From Bacillus sp. Bos-x628 (lineage in GTDB: Bacteria > Bacillota > Bacilli > Bacillales > Bacillaceae): 64,000 bases of DNA. How positions within the stretch are numbered: position 1 is the stretch's first letter; every line of letters begins with the position of its first letter. Shown here in pieces: positions 17,608 through 26,882 of this stretch. The DNA lies in the NCBI RefSeq assembly GCF_040500475.1, contig NZ_CP159358.1, positions 2,542,001-2,606,000 of the forward strand. The letters run 5' to 3'. The position numbers and the translations under genes were made by a program. A model generated the notes under the pieces. It was not told the origin of the DNA and ran no database searches. It worked only from the letters and a program-made list of their open reading frames with translations.

Positions 17608-18487
17608 AGTTCACTTCTTCTTTTTCAAGCAATTGTTTCATAAATGGAATGAGCTTTTTTTTCAAGTCTTCATCTTGAAGAGCAAACTCAAGAGTTGTTT
17701 CAATAAAACCTTGCTTCTCACCGACATCATATCGTTTTCCTTCAAAGTCATAGGCAAATACGCGCTGAATGTCATTTAGTTTTTGAATGGCATCTGTCAG
17801 TTGAATCTCTCCGCCTGCACCAATCTCTTGTTGATCGAGATACATAAAAATCTCTGGTGTAAAAATGTATCTGCCCAAAATCGCTAGATTCGATGGTGCT
17901 GTTCCTTGCGGCGGCTTTTCAACAAAATTTTTCACTTGATAACGTCGTCCTTCTTGCGTGAGCGGGTCAATGATTCCGTAACGATGTGTATCGCTGTCAG
18001 CTACCTGTTGCACGCCAATGACAGACGAAAGTGTTTTGTCATACTCATTCATTAACTGACGAAGTCCAGGTGTTTCAGCCTGAACAATATCATCACCAAG
18101 TAAAACAGCAAATGGTTCATCGCCGATAAAATTACGTGCACACCAAACAGCGTGTCCAAGTCCTTTTGGTTCTTTTTGACGAATATAATGAATATCTGCA
18201 ATGTTTGAGGACTTTCTCACTTTCTCAAGCAACTCGCTTTTCCCTTTTTCCTCAAGGGTACGCTCTAGCTCAGGCGCAAAATCAAAATGATCCTCAATGG
18301 CTCTTTTTCCTTTGCCAGTTACGATAATAATGTCTTCAATTCCTGATTCAACGGCTTCTTCAATAATATATTGAATAGTTGGTTTATCAACGATTGGGAG
18401 CATTTCTTTAGGCATGGCCTTTGTTGCAGGGAGGAAACGTGTCCCAAGACCTGCAGCGGGTATAATCGCTTTACGTACTTTTTTCAA
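17606..18487 (-). CDS. gtaB: UTP-glucose-1-phosphate uridylyltransferase GtaB
   Basis: Makes UDP-glucose for teichoic acid glucosylation, glycolipids and, through TuaD, UDP-glucuronate. The product is 293 residues (292 in B. subtilis). The nucleotide-binding signature [20 protein letters not shown] is at the N terminus; VEKPP and the [11 protein letters not shown] motif follow. The chosen TTG at 18487 gives the family N terminus [13 protein letters not shown] and is well spaced from AAGGTAGGTG; the in-frame GTG at 18499 lies inside that ribosome-binding site. In B. subtilis 168 ggaAB lie between gtaB and tagH; here they are absent. Confidence 0.95.
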   Translation of the reverse strand: MKKVRKAIIPAAGLGTRFLPATKAMPKEMLPIVDKPTIQYIIEEAVESGIEDIIIVTGKGKRAIEDHFDFAPELERTLEEKGKSELLEKVRKSSNIADIHYIRQKEPKGLGHAVWCARNFIGDEPFAVLLGDDIVQAETPGLRQLMNEYDKTLSSVIGVQQVADSDTHRYGIIDPLTQEGRRYQVKNFVEKPPQGTAPSNLAILGRYIFTPEIFMYLDQQEIGAGGEIQLTDAIQKLNDIQRVFAYDFEGKRYDVGEKQGFIETTLEFALQDEDLKKKLIPFMKQLLEKEEVN

Positions 18488-18620
18488 TGAATTTTGCACC
18501 TACCTTAAATACTATGGTTTAAGAGAATACTACTAAATTCTACCTTACTTTTAGAAGTAAACAAACTCTTTTGTATTGGTTAAAGTCATTTTAAATGAAA
18601 ATTGTAAATATCAGCAATCT

Positions 18621-18649
18621 ATTATGTAAAAGGTTTATGAATTTGTAAA
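18621..18649 (-). promoter_or_regulatory. SigA-type promoter of gtaB
   Basis: On the minus strand TTTACA, spacer of 17, CATAAT. B. subtilis gtaB also has a SigB promoter; no convincing SigB site was found here. Confidence 0.6.
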
Positions 18650-18659
18650 TGGGGTTCGA

Positions 18660-18688
18660 TTATCATTTGAAGATATTTTTTGTATAAT
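18660..18688 (+). promoter_or_regulatory. Probable SigA promoter of mnaA
   Basis: TTATCA (18660-18665), spacer of 17, TATAAT (18683-18688). It lies back to back with the gtaB promoter. Confidence 0.55.
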
Positions 18689-18726
18689 GGAGACATTATG
18701 TATGAGAAGGAAAGAGGCATCGACTA

Positions 18727-19863
18727 TTGAAAACACTAAATGTAATGACTGTATTCGGAACGAGACCTGAAGCAATTAAAATGGCTCCACTTGTCCTTGA
18801 ACTAAATAAACATCCACAAATACATTCTATTGTGACAGTGACAGCTCAACATAGAGAGATGCTTGATCAAGTGCTTGATGCTTTTTCTATTACACCAGAT
18901 CATGATTTAAACATTATGAAACAACGCCAAACGTTGTCTGAAATTACATCAAACGCTTTACTTAAGCTAGATCAGTTATTTCAAGAAGAAAAGCCTGATA
19001 TTGTGCTTGTTCATGGAGATACGACGACAACATTTGCTGGGAGTCTAGCCGCTTTTTATCATCAAATAGCAGTCGGACATGTCGAAGCGGGTTTGAGAAC
19101 CCATCATAAATATTCGCCATTTCCGGAAGAATTGAATCGCCAGATGACAGGCATCATTGCCGATATTCATTTTGCACCTACGAATGAGGCAAAGCAGAAT
19201 CTATTAATAGAGAATAAAAAAGAAGAGACGATTTTTGTCACAGGTAATACAGCGATTGATGCCCTGCAAACGACTGTTACAGAACAATATCACCATCCTA
19301 TTTTAGAGAAAATAGGAACAGATAAAATGATCTTGTTGACGGCTCATCGCAGGGAGAATCTCGGCCAGCCAATGAAAAACATGTTTAGAGCAATTAGGCG
19401 TGTTGTAGAAGAGTTCGAAGATGTTCAGGTCGTTTACCCTGTTCATTTAAATCCTGCAGTTCGTGATGCAGCTCAGACAGAATTCAGCGATCTTGACCGC
19501 GTGCACTTAATTGAACCGCTTGAAGTTGTTGATTTCCATAACTTTGCTGCTGCCTCTCACTTTATTTTGACCGATTCAGGTGGTGTCCAAGAGGAGGCAC
19601 CTTCTCTAGGAAAGCCTGTTCTTGTACTGCGTGATACAACAGAACGACCAGAGGGTGTCAAAGCAGGAACGCTCAAGCTTGCGGGTACAGATGAAGAGAC
19701 CATTTATCAGTTGGCAAAAGAGCTATTAGAAAATCCATATGAATATGAGAGGATGTCTAAGGCATCCAATCCATATGGTGATGGACAAGCGTCGAAACGG
19801 ATTGTTGAAGAGTTGCTTCATCGTTTTGGATTCAGTGAAGAAAAACCAGCACCATTTAAGTAA
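18727..19863 (+). CDS. mnaA: UDP-N-acetylglucosamine 2-epimerase MnaA
   Basis: Interconverts UDP-GlcNAc and UDP-ManNAc, the TagA donor. 378 residues, family length. Motifs: FGTRPEAIKMAPLV at the N terminus, GDTTTTFAGSLAA, GHVEAGLRTHHKYSPFPEE, TAHRREN, LTDSGGVQEEAPSLGKPVL. TTG start, as in the known yvyH gene, with GAAGGAAAGAGG upstream. It lies between gtaB and lytR/tagU as in B. subtilis. Confidence 0.95.
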   Translation: MKTLNVMTVFGTRPEAIKMAPLVLELNKHPQIHSIVTVTAQHREMLDQVLDAFSITPDHDLNIMKQRQTLSEITSNALLKLDQLFQEEKPDIVLVHGDTTTTFAGSLAAFYHQIAVGHVEAGLRTHHKYSPFPEELNRQMTGIIADIHFAPTNEAKQNLLIENKKEETIFVTGNTAIDALQTTVTEQYHHPILEKIGTDKMILLTAHRRENLGQPMKNMFRAIRRVVEEFEDVQVVYPVHLNPAVRDAAQTEFSDLDRVHLIEPLEVVDFHNFAAASHFILTDSGGVQEEAPSLGKPVLVLRDTTERPEGVKAGTLKLAGTDEETIYQLAKELLENPYEYERMSKASNPYGDGQASKRIVEELLHRFGFSEEKPAPFK

Positions 19864-19969
19864 TTAAAAAGATCACTATATCACCGTAATCTCTTCAACA
19901 TGTAGACAGCTCTCACATTGTCAAATCTGTCCGCCGGTGCTCACGATTGTTCAATTCACGCCGAAAAGA

Positions 19970-20010
19970 TGACAAAGGGCTAAAATTAATATCATTTTAG
20001 CCCTTTGTCA
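19970..20010. repeat. Perfect 17-bp inverted repeat between mnaA and tagU
   Basis: The arm TGACAAAGGGCTAAAAT (19970-19986) is matched exactly by its complement at 19994-20010 over a 7-base loop. There is no T-run, so it is not a plain intrinsic terminator, though it may act with the hairpin at 20018. The preceding 100 bases (19864-19969) show nothing recognisable. Confidence 0.8.
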
Positions 20011-20017
20011 ACAATCT

Positions 20018-20049
20018 GAGGAGACTACATCACCGTAGTCTTCTTTTTT
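20018..20049. terminator. Terminator between convergent mnaA and tagU
   Basis: AGACTAC (20022-20028) pairs with GTAGTCT (20035-20041), with GAGG/CTT extending the stem and a T-run from 20044. The minus strand also ends in a usable T-rich stretch. Confidence 0.72.
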
Positions 20050-20968
20050 ACTGTTCCAAGCTTTCTTTTAATTCCTTCTTCACATTCTCAAGGCTATTTT
20101 CGTCAAGCTGATAGTAATAAATATTGTTGATTCTTGTACCAGTTCCTTTTAGTTCGTGCTGTTTGACATGTTGTCTTGCATCACGATAATCATTCATGAT
20201 AGCCCACATGTCATCAAAGGACATGTTCGTTTTCATATTGTTTTCGACGACTTTGAACATATCGCCGAATTTTGTAATTGAAGAAATGTTGGCACCTTTC
20301 GAAATAATTCCTTCAATGACTTGGCGCTGTCTTTGCTGACGGCCGAAGTCCCCTTTTGGATCTTCTTTTCTCATTCTTGTATAGGCAAGGGCTTCATCCC
20401 CATTTAGATTAATTTCCCCTGTCCCGAATGAATGTCCGTCATAGCTAAATGCAAACGTGCTATTCACGGTGATCCCGCCAAGTGTATCGACAATATCTTT
20501 AAAGCTTTCCATGTTCACTTTCACAAAGTAATCAACAGGTACATCAAGCAATTCCTCTACCGTATCTGCTGCCATTTGTGTGCCGCCAAAAGCATAGGAG
20601 TGGTTGATTTTATCCATTGTTCCTTTCCCGACAATTTTTGTATACGTATCGCGGGGGATACTGACCATCTCGGTTGTTTTCTTTTTTGGGTTGACCGTCA
20701 TGTAAATTAATGTATCTGCACGACCACGGTCGTTCTTTCGTTCATCGACACCCATCACTAAAATGGAAATTGGGTCTTTTTTACTTAAATCGACATCTTT
20801 GTCACGCTTATCTGATTTCTTTAAGTTTTCCTGAATGCCTGCGACTGTAGAAGCAGCTGTATGCCAAAGATGATATGCATATCCGCCAGTTGCTAATACG
20901 AACAAGCCAATCATTGATAAAACAATCCAAAGAACCTTTTTCTTCTTTCTTTTTCTCTCAGCCCTCAT
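20048..20968 (-). CDS. tagU: LCP-family teichoic acid ligase TagU (LytR)
   Basis: Transfers teichoic acid from its lipid carrier to peptidoglycan on the outer face; named LytR earlier as an attenuator of lytABC. The ATG at 20968 gives 306 residues, the same as B. subtilis LytR, and is 7 bases after AAGGTGAGG; a GTG at 20980 falls in that site. N-terminal basic tail, one membrane segment (LWIVLSMIGLFVLATGGYAY), then the LCP domain: SILVMGVDERKNDRGRADTL and MVSIPRDTYTKI with the Arg/Asp residues that bind the polyprenyl-PP head, ALAYTRMRKEDPKGDFGRQQ near the end. It is divergent from lytABC as in B. subtilis. Confidence 0.94.
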   Translation of the reverse strand: MRAERKRKKKKVLWIVLSMIGLFVLATGGYAYHLWHTAASTVAGIQENLKKSDKRDKDVDLSKKDPISILVMGVDERKNDRGRADTLIYMTVNPKKKTTEMVSIPRDTYTKIVGKGTMDKINHSYAFGGTQMAADTVEELLDVPVDYFVKVNMESFKDIVDTLGGITVNSTFAFSYDGHSFGTGEINLNGDEALAYTRMRKEDPKGDFGRQQRQRQVIEGIISKGANISSITKFGDMFKVVENNMKTNMSFDDMWAIMNDYRDARQHVKQHELKGTGTRINNIYYYQLDENSLENVKKELKESLEQ

Positions 20969-21104
20969 AATGTCCCTCACCTTTTCTATGATTCTTCCAT
21001 GATTATAGGTTTACTAGACTTGATAGACAAGTAATTTTTTTACTCTGAACCTAGATATAGACGTTGTAACAAAAAAAAGGTTTCAAAAAACCTTAAATTT
21101 ACTT

Positions 21105-21130
21105 TAAAATATAAAGTTATAAGACGATAC
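21105..21130 (+). promoter_or_regulatory. SigD-type promoter of lytABC
   Basis: TAAA (21105-21108), spacer of 14, GACGATAC (21123-21130), against TAAA-N14-16-GCCGATAT. B. subtilis lytABC has a SigD promoter in the same position. The rest of the tagU-lytA gap shows no clear second promoter. Confidence 0.66.
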
Positions 21131-21150
21131 AAAGACATGAGGTGAAAATT

Positions 21151-21474
21151 ATGAAGAAAATCGTCGTTTTACCGTTCTTAATACTGCTACTTGGTATCGT
21201 GCTAACAGCATGCGGAACGGCTGAGCAATCCTCTGGGGAAGACAAGACAAGCAGTACAGCCCCTCAGTTGTTAAAAGAAAAAGCTGAATTTATTGGAATG
21301 GCTGATACACATACAGTCGAAGTGAAAAAAGTGAATACGACATTAAGCTATGAGTTTACGGATAATTTTAAAGATGTTTTAAGTGAATTTAAACCAGGTG
21401 ACAAAGTAGAGATCACTTACTCTATCAACGATAGTGGACAAAAAGAAATTCAGAAGATTGAAAAACAGAAGTAA
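21151..21474 (+). CDS. lytA: Small lipoprotein LytA
   Basis: Lipoprotein encoded first in the lytABC operon, with a proposed role in LytB/LytC secretion or placement. ATG at 21151 follows GAGGTG by 6 bases and gives 107 residues (102 in B. subtilis); an in-frame GTG at 21142 lies within the ribosome-binding site. Type II signal MKKIVVLPFLILLLGIVLTAC with lipobox LTAC. The C-terminal half (FIGMADTHTVEVK, KPGDKVEITYS) is a small beta domain shared with the paralogue at 26883. Confidence 0.85.
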   Translation: MKKIVVLPFLILLLGIVLTACGTAEQSSGEDKTSSTAPQLLKEKAEFIGMADTHTVEVKKVNTTLSYEFTDNFKDVLSEFKPGDKVEITYSINDSGQKEIQKIEKQK

Positions 21475-21498
21475 AAAAGATGGACGGGATGAAAAACA

Positions 21499-23607
21499 TT
21501 GAAAAAAACAGGCGTTACCCTAATTGTTCTCATGACACTGACTTTAATCATAGCACCCCTTCAGTCTGCCATGGCTAGTTCGACAATTTCTGTGAAATTG
21601 TCTAATAATATCGGAAACAAAAAAAGTATGGATTTATCTACAACTGGAGAATACAAGCTTTCAGGATCGAATGTCGCTGTCACGAAAAGGTATGATGGAA
21701 AAAATCGATATGAAGTAGCCAATAGCATCGCTTCTGCTGGCTGGAAAAATCCTTCAACTGTTGTTGTGGTCAGCCGAGATGCATTTGATCATGCCATTTC
21801 TGTATCACCGTTAGCATACAAACTGGGCGCACCTATTTTGTATACGAACATTGAAAGGCTTACGAAAACAACCGAAAACCAGCTGAAGAAAATGAAGCCG
21901 GATAACATCCTGATTATTGGTAATACGAAAAGTATTTCAACAGCTACTGAGAAATCCATTAAAAAGTATGGCAAAGTCAGACGGATTAGTGGAAAAGACA
22001 AGTTTGAAATTTCCCAAAAAATCGCAAAGGAAATGGGGAACTATAAACAAGCCGTTGTTGTCGGTGGTAACTCCTTTATGAATGGGATTGCGATTGCTTC
22101 TTATGCTTCTAGAAAAGGGTATCCAATCTTGTTAACAAAAAAAGATTCCATCCCGACTTACAAACTACCAAGTAAAGTCATCATCATTGGTAGTACAAAA
22201 AGTACTGGACAAAAAGTGGAGAATCAACTCAAAAAAACCTCACAGGTCACACGAATTAGCGGTGCAAACCGCTATGAATTATCTGTGAATATCATCAAAA
22301 AGCTAAACATCAATGCAGATAAAGTGTATTTGGCGAAAGCCTCCAGCTTTATTTATGCAATGCCGCTGTCACAATTGGCAGCTAAATCTAACAGCACGGT
22401 TGTATATGTGAAACCAGATTCCATTACAGCTTCATTAAAATCGCTCCTGAAAGAAAAGGGGACATACGCCTACCATCTTGCAGGTAGCACAAGTGCTATT
22501 CAAGACAGCTTGAAAAAATCTTTAGCCAAACAAGTCTACCTGAAGAAAAATCAAAACTATCAATTGAATATTGCTAACGGGAACATTTCGTTAAAAGGCA
22601 TTAAGACATATAACACATTAAGAATTGTTCCTGAGAAATATTCAACGAAAAATGTTCTTCAAATTGCGGGTAACCCGTATTTAGGGAATGTAAATTTTGC
22701 AATTGAATCTGGATATATCAGACCGACTCTCGAAAATATTCCTTTTGAAGACTATTTAAAAGGTGTTGTGCCAAATGAAATGCCTGCAAGCTGGCATGTC
22801 GAAGCGCTAAAAGCACAGGCTGTTGCAGCAAGAACGTACTCGGTGAAAAGTATTGGAAAAGTCGTACCTGATACAACAGCCTTCCAAGTGTATGGTGGCT
22901 ATAACTGGTATACCAATTCCACCAAAGCTGTCAATGCTACAAAAGGAAAGGTACTGACATACAATAATCAATTAATTTCAGCGACCTATTATTCTAGTAA
23001 TGGCGGATATACAGAGGCGAGTGAAGAAGTGTGGGGGAATGCGCTGCCGTACTTAGTGGCAAAAGCCGACACGAAAGATCCCGTCAATGCTTGGACATTC
23101 AAGCTTTCCAAAAAGCAATTGGGCAACACATTTAGTGCAAGTACAGCATCGTCCCAATGGAGCACGGCAAAAGAGACAAATGCGACTGACTTAGCAGGGC
23201 TGAAATCATGGCTTTTGAAAAACAAAGAAACAGCAGCAACTGACATGAAAATTGCATCGATCTCAAGCCTTACCTTCTCAGGAAAAACAAAAGGGCATCG
23301 CGCAAAGACTGTGTCGATGAAGTTGACGTACCACCTTAAAAATAAAAAGGGTACGTATACAGTAAATAAAAGCACAACTGCGAACATGAAGATGACGGAA
23401 TTTAGATCGATCATGGGCGCAACAAAGATAAAGAGTACGTTTGCGACAGTGAAAAATAATAAAAATGATTTCACGATTTCAGGAAAAGGATATGGTCATG
23501 GAATTGGTATGAGCCAATATGGGGCTAAAGCTAGAGCGGAATCTGGTAATTCGTATTCTTCCATACTCTCGTTCTATTATCCAGGTACAAAATTAACAAA
23601 CTATTAA
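21499..23607 (+). CDS. lytB: Amidase modifier LytB (CwbA), SpoIID family
   Basis: Exported wall protein that stimulates the LytC amidase. 702 residues (705 in B. subtilis). Signal peptide MKKTGVTLIVLMTLTLIIAP and following, then three CWB2 wall-binding repeats (KRYDGKNRYEVANSIASAGW, RISGKDKFEISQKI, RISGANRYELSVNI; about residues 60-345). The SpoIID domain follows from about 390 (YLKGVVPNEMPASWHVEALK, AVAARTYS, ATYYSSNGGYTEASEEVWG, ISGKGYGHGIGMSQYGA). TTG start after GGACGGGATG. Cotranscribed with lytA and lytC. Confidence 0.93.
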   Translation: MKKTGVTLIVLMTLTLIIAPLQSAMASSTISVKLSNNIGNKKSMDLSTTGEYKLSGSNVAVTKRYDGKNRYEVANSIASAGWKNPSTVVVVSRDAFDHAISVSPLAYKLGAPILYTNIERLTKTTENQLKKMKPDNILIIGNTKSISTATEKSIKKYGKVRRISGKDKFEISQKIAKEMGNYKQAVVVGGNSFMNGIAIASYASRKGYPILLTKKDSIPTYKLPSKVIIIGSTKSTGQKVENQLKKTSQVTRISGANRYELSVNIIKKLNINADKVYLAKASSFIYAMPLSQLAAKSNSTVVYVKPDSITASLKSLLKEKGTYAYHLAGSTSAIQDSLKKSLAKQVYLKKNQNYQLNIANGNISLKGIKTYNTLRIVPEKYSTKNVLQIAGNPYLGNVNFAIESGYIRPTLENIPFEDYLKGVVPNEMPASWHVEALKAQAVAARTYSVKSIGKVVPDTTAFQVYGGYNWYTNSTKAVNATKGKVLTYNNQLISATYYSSNGGYTEASEEVWGNALPYLVAKADTKDPVNAWTFKLSKKQLGNTFSASTASSQWSTAKETNATDLAGLKSWLLKNKETAATDMKIASISSLTFSGKTKGHRAKTVSMKLTYHLKNKKGTYTVNKSTTANMKMTEFRSIMGATKIKSTFATVKNNKNDFTISGKGYGHGIGMSQYGAKARAESGNSYSSILSFYYPGTKLTNY

Positions 23608-23626
23608 AGGTTAAAGGAGGATTTAG

Positions 23627-25120
23627 ATGAAGCGATCAATGATGAAAACAGTCATCCTTAGCCTTATCGCACTTTTCGTTATAGTACCAACTGCGTCAGC
23701 GGACAATTCAGTCTCACGTATAGATGGTGGGAGTCGATATGCTGTAGCGGTGAATGTAGCGAAAAAAGGTTGGGGAACTGCTAGTACAGTAGTGTTAGTA
23801 GGGAAAACAGCATATGCAAATGCAACTGCTGGAATTCCACTTGCTTACCAAAAAAATGCACCAGTTCTTTATACAAACAGCGATAGTCTTTCGGCTGATA
23901 CGAAAAAAGGATTAACGTCATTAAAAACAAAGACTGTCATCGTTTTAGGAAGCACATCTAGTGTGTCTAACAACGTCGTCAATCAATTAAAGAAAATGGG
24001 CATCTCAACACAACGCATTTCAGGAAAAAACCGATATGAGTTATCGGCAAATATCGCCAAAAAAATGAAAACCCCTGCAGGTGTAGTGATCGTTGAAGGT
24101 TCATTTTATGCACATGGGATCGCTATTGCACCTGTGGCTGCCCAAAAAGGATTTCCGATCCTATATACAGATAAAAAGGGACTTCGTTCTGAAATCGCTT
24201 CTGTAGCAAAAGCAAGCAATGTGAAACAAACGATTGTGGTAGGCGGAGAGAATGATGTCACAAAAGCAGCTTACAATCAGTTGAAATCTCCAACGCGAAT
24301 TAAAGGCTCTACCCGTTATGACGTGGCTGCGAATATTGTCAAGAAGTATAATATGAGTACGAATAATACCTATGTATCAAGAGGATTTGGCTATGCCACT
24401 TCATCTTCTGCAGCAGGGATTGCAGCAAAACAAAACAAAGCACTTCTTCTTACAAATGAGAAGACTTTACCAAAAGTAACAAGATCGACGATTAGTAGCA
24501 AGAAAATCACAAAATTCACTGTAGTAGGCAGTACAAATACAGTGACTCCAACCGTCGTATCTCAATTGAAAAACCCTGTAGTCGGAAAAAAAGTCTTCAT
24601 TGACCCAGGTCACGGTGCACAAGATTCAGGTGCTGTTGGATATGGATTATATGAAAAGAACTTAAACTTAGATGTTGCGAAGCGCCTGAATACTAAGCTG
24701 AAAAATGCTGGTGCAATCACAACGATGTCTAGAACTTCAGATACATTTGACAGTCTCCAAACACGTGTGAACAAGGGTGCGAATGCGAAAGCAGATATCT
24801 TTATTAGTGTCCATGCGAACTCAAACGATAACAGCAGTGCAAATGGAACAGAAACGTATTATGACAAAACATATGCGGCTGCAAACAGTTTGAAGCTGGC
24901 GCAAAACATCCAGCCAAAAATGGTCAGTGCGCTTGGCACGAGAGACCGCGGTGTAAAAACCGCTGGCTTCTATGTCATCAAATATTCTAAGATGCCGAGT
25001 GTCTTGCTCGAAACAGGTTTTGTTTCCAGCCCTGTTGATTCAAATATTTTGAAATCCGCCACCTATAAAGATAAATTAGCGGCTGGTATTTCAAGCGGCG
25101 TTTCAGGCTACTTTAGATAA
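23627..25120 (+). CDS. lytC: N-acetylmuramoyl-L-alanine amidase LytC (CwlB)
   Basis: Major vegetative autolysin; cuts the bond between N-acetylmuramic acid and L-alanine. 497 residues. Signal peptide ending near PTASA, three CWB2 repeats at about 28-315 (RIDGGSRYAVAVN, RISGKNRYELSAN, RIKGSTRYDVAAN), then the Amidase_3 domain from about 320: FIDPGHGAQDSGAVG (Zn His), YEKNLNLDVA (Zn Glu), FISVHANSNDN (Zn His), VLLETGFVSSP (catalytic Glu). GGAGG precedes the ATG by 6 bases. It is followed by a double hairpin and then by a close paralogue. Confidence 0.94.
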   Translation: MKRSMMKTVILSLIALFVIVPTASADNSVSRIDGGSRYAVAVNVAKKGWGTASTVVLVGKTAYANATAGIPLAYQKNAPVLYTNSDSLSADTKKGLTSLKTKTVIVLGSTSSVSNNVVNQLKKMGISTQRISGKNRYELSANIAKKMKTPAGVVIVEGSFYAHGIAIAPVAAQKGFPILYTDKKGLRSEIASVAKASNVKQTIVVGGENDVTKAAYNQLKSPTRIKGSTRYDVAANIVKKYNMSTNNTYVSRGFGYATSSSAAGIAAKQNKALLLTNEKTLPKVTRSTISSKKITKFTVVGSTNTVTPTVVSQLKNPVVGKKVFIDPGHGAQDSGAVGYGLYEKNLNLDVAKRLNTKLKNAGAITTMSRTSDTFDSLQTRVNKGANAKADIFISVHANSNDNSSANGTETYYDKTYAAANSLKLAQNIQPKMVSALGTRDRGVKTAGFYVIKYSKMPSVLLETGFVSSPVDSNILKSATYKDKLAAGISSGVSGYFR

Positions 25121-25126
25121 AAAAAT

Positions 25127-25187
25127 GAGGAGTGCCTGAGATACTCCTCTTAGGCTGTTCGAGAAAGTCTCTCGGCAGCTTTTTTTG
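25127..25187 (+). terminator. Double hairpin terminator after lytC
   Basis: GAGGAGT (25127-25133) pairs with ACTCCTC (25143-25149); a second hairpin around GCTG...CAGC (25154-25179) ends in a T-run. Confidence 0.72.
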
Positions 25188-25248
25188 TAAAGTGTTCATT
25201 GAAGTTGGTTCTAAGGTCTGAAGGGTCCATTCTAAGGAGGGTGACTTC

Positions 25249-26745
25249 ATGCGTTTTGAAATCAAATGGCTTTTACTTACTGTCATCGTGTTATGCTTGT
25301 ATACACCACCTGTATTTGCTCAAAATACGGCGATAAGAATTGATGGGAACAATCGTTATGAAGTGGCGGTGAATACAGCGAAAAAAGGCTGGTCTACTGC
25401 TTCTACAGTTGTTCTTGTAGGGGAAGATGCATACGCAGATGCACTAAGTGCTGTCCCTTTTGCCTATCAACAAGATGCCCCCGTCCTATTAACGAATGCC
25501 GGCAGTCTTTCAGGAGCCACTAGGACAGGCCTTCAGCAATTGAAAACGAACCGTGTCATCATACTTGGCGGAACAGCGAGTGTTTCTGAGAAAGTTGTGA
25601 CGCAACTAAAAGCCATGAATTTATCAGTATCACGTATTACTGGAAAGAATCGCTATGATTTGGCTCTTCACATTGCAAAGCGAATGAAAAGTGCTGATGT
25701 AGCTGTCATCGTTAACGGTTCTGCCTATGCAGATGCAGTGGCGATTGCACCATATGCAGCAAAACAAGGATATCCCATTTTATTAACAGATGAGCAAGGG
25801 CTTCGTCATGAAACGGCAAATTTGTTAAAAAATAGAGCGGTGAAACGAACCATTGTGATCGGTGGGGAATCCAGTGTCAACAAAACGGCCTTTGGTCAGC
25901 TTCCTTCGCCAACAAGAATCAGCGGAGCCAATCGCTATGAGGTTGCAGCTCGAATAGCTAAGACATATCCACTGAAGACAAGTCATACGTATATGAGTAA
26001 TGGCTATGCCTATGCGGATGCCGCAGCCGCTGCAAGCATTGCGGCCAAGCAGGGGCAAACGCTTCTTCTCACGAACGATCAAACGGTGCCAAACGCAACA
26101 AGAAGCATCATAGGGGCTAAAAAGATATCGACATTTCATGTGTTAGGTGGTACATCAACAGTTAGCACAAATGTCATCTCACAGCTAAAAAATCCAGTTT
26201 TAGGTCAAACGATTTTCATCGATCCAGGTCATGGTGCACAGGATGCTGGGGCGATAGGGAATGGTTTGCTCGAAAAAAACGTCAATTTAGAAGTAGGATT
26301 AAAACTACAAACGAAGTTAAATCAAGCTGGTGCTCTTACTGCCATGTCAAGAACATCTGATACATTTGATTCTCTTCAAACACGTGTGAGAAAGGGAGCG
26401 AATGCCAATGCAGATGTGTTCATTAGCATTCATGCAAATGCGAACGATAACAGCAGTGCGAATGGAACAGAAACGTATTACGATACCTCATACGCCGCAA
26501 CAGACAGCTTAAAGCTAGCGCAGAGAATTCAACCAAGGATGGCTAATGCACTTGGCACAAGAGATCGAGGCGTAAAAACGGCAGGTTTCTATGTTATTAA
26601 ATATTCCAAAATGCCAAGTGTATTGCTGGAGACTGGCTTTGTCACAAGTCCAATTGATGCCAACGTGTTAAAATCCTCGACGAACAAATCACAGCTGGCA
26701 TCTGGGATTGCGAATGGGGTATCAACTTATTTTGGGACAAAATAA
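25249..26745 (+). CDS. Second LytC-type N-acetylmuramoyl-L-alanine amidase (tandem paralogue)
   Basis: 498 residues with the same architecture as LytC: signal peptide MRFEIKWLLLTVIVLCLYTP and following, three CWB2 repeats (RIDGNNRYEVAVN, RITGKNRYDLALH, RISGANRYEVAAR), Amidase_3 with FIDPGHGAQDAGAIG, LEKNVNLEVG, FISIHANANDN and VLLETGFVTSP. All zinc and catalytic residues are kept. The amidase half is closer to LytC than the wall-binding half, which fits a tandem duplication with later divergence. AAGGAGGGTG gives a strong start. It has its own stretch of 129 bases upstream, but no clear SigD site was seen there, so it may be regulated differently. Confidence 0.92.
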   Translation: MRFEIKWLLLTVIVLCLYTPPVFAQNTAIRIDGNNRYEVAVNTAKKGWSTASTVVLVGEDAYADALSAVPFAYQQDAPVLLTNAGSLSGATRTGLQQLKTNRVIILGGTASVSEKVVTQLKAMNLSVSRITGKNRYDLALHIAKRMKSADVAVIVNGSAYADAVAIAPYAAKQGYPILLTDEQGLRHETANLLKNRAVKRTIVIGGESSVNKTAFGQLPSPTRISGANRYEVAARIAKTYPLKTSHTYMSNGYAYADAAAAASIAAKQGQTLLLTNDQTVPNATRSIIGAKKISTFHVLGGTSTVSTNVISQLKNPVLGQTIFIDPGHGAQDAGAIGNGLLEKNVNLEVGLKLQTKLNQAGALTAMSRTSDTFDSLQTRVRKGANANADVFISIHANANDNSSANGTETYYDTSYAATDSLKLAQRIQPRMANALGTRDRGVKTAGFYVIKYSKMPSVLLETGFVTSPIDANVLKSSTNKSQLASGIANGVSTYFGTK

Positions 26746-26797
26746 AAACGGTGCTTCGTATGTCAAGTTAAAATTATATTTTATTTCAGGTTATTTT

Positions 26798-26806
26798 TGT
26801 TATAAT
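26798..26806 (+). promoter_or_regulatory. Extended -10 promoter before the second lytA-like gene
   Basis: TGTTATAAT (TGnTATAAT) with no good -35, 77 bases before the TTG start. The stretch 26746-26882 shows no gene. Confidence 0.5.
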
Positions 26807-26882
26807 TGAAACATAAGGTGGATTTTTTACATGTTTACCTGCCATCGACAGCAAATCGACAAATCATGAAGAGGTGACAATA

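Noticed and set aside
18667..18688. TTGAAG at 18667 as -35 of mnaA
   Set aside because: Only 10 bases separate it from TATAAT; TTATCA at 18660 has the right spacing of 17.
22989..23474. 161-residue minus-strand frame inside lytB
   Set aside because: Antisense shadow of a conserved gene, with no start signal.
23627..26745. lytC and its paralogue as an assembly duplication
   Set aside because: The two copies differ throughout in protein sequence, signal peptide and flanks, so they are real paralogues.
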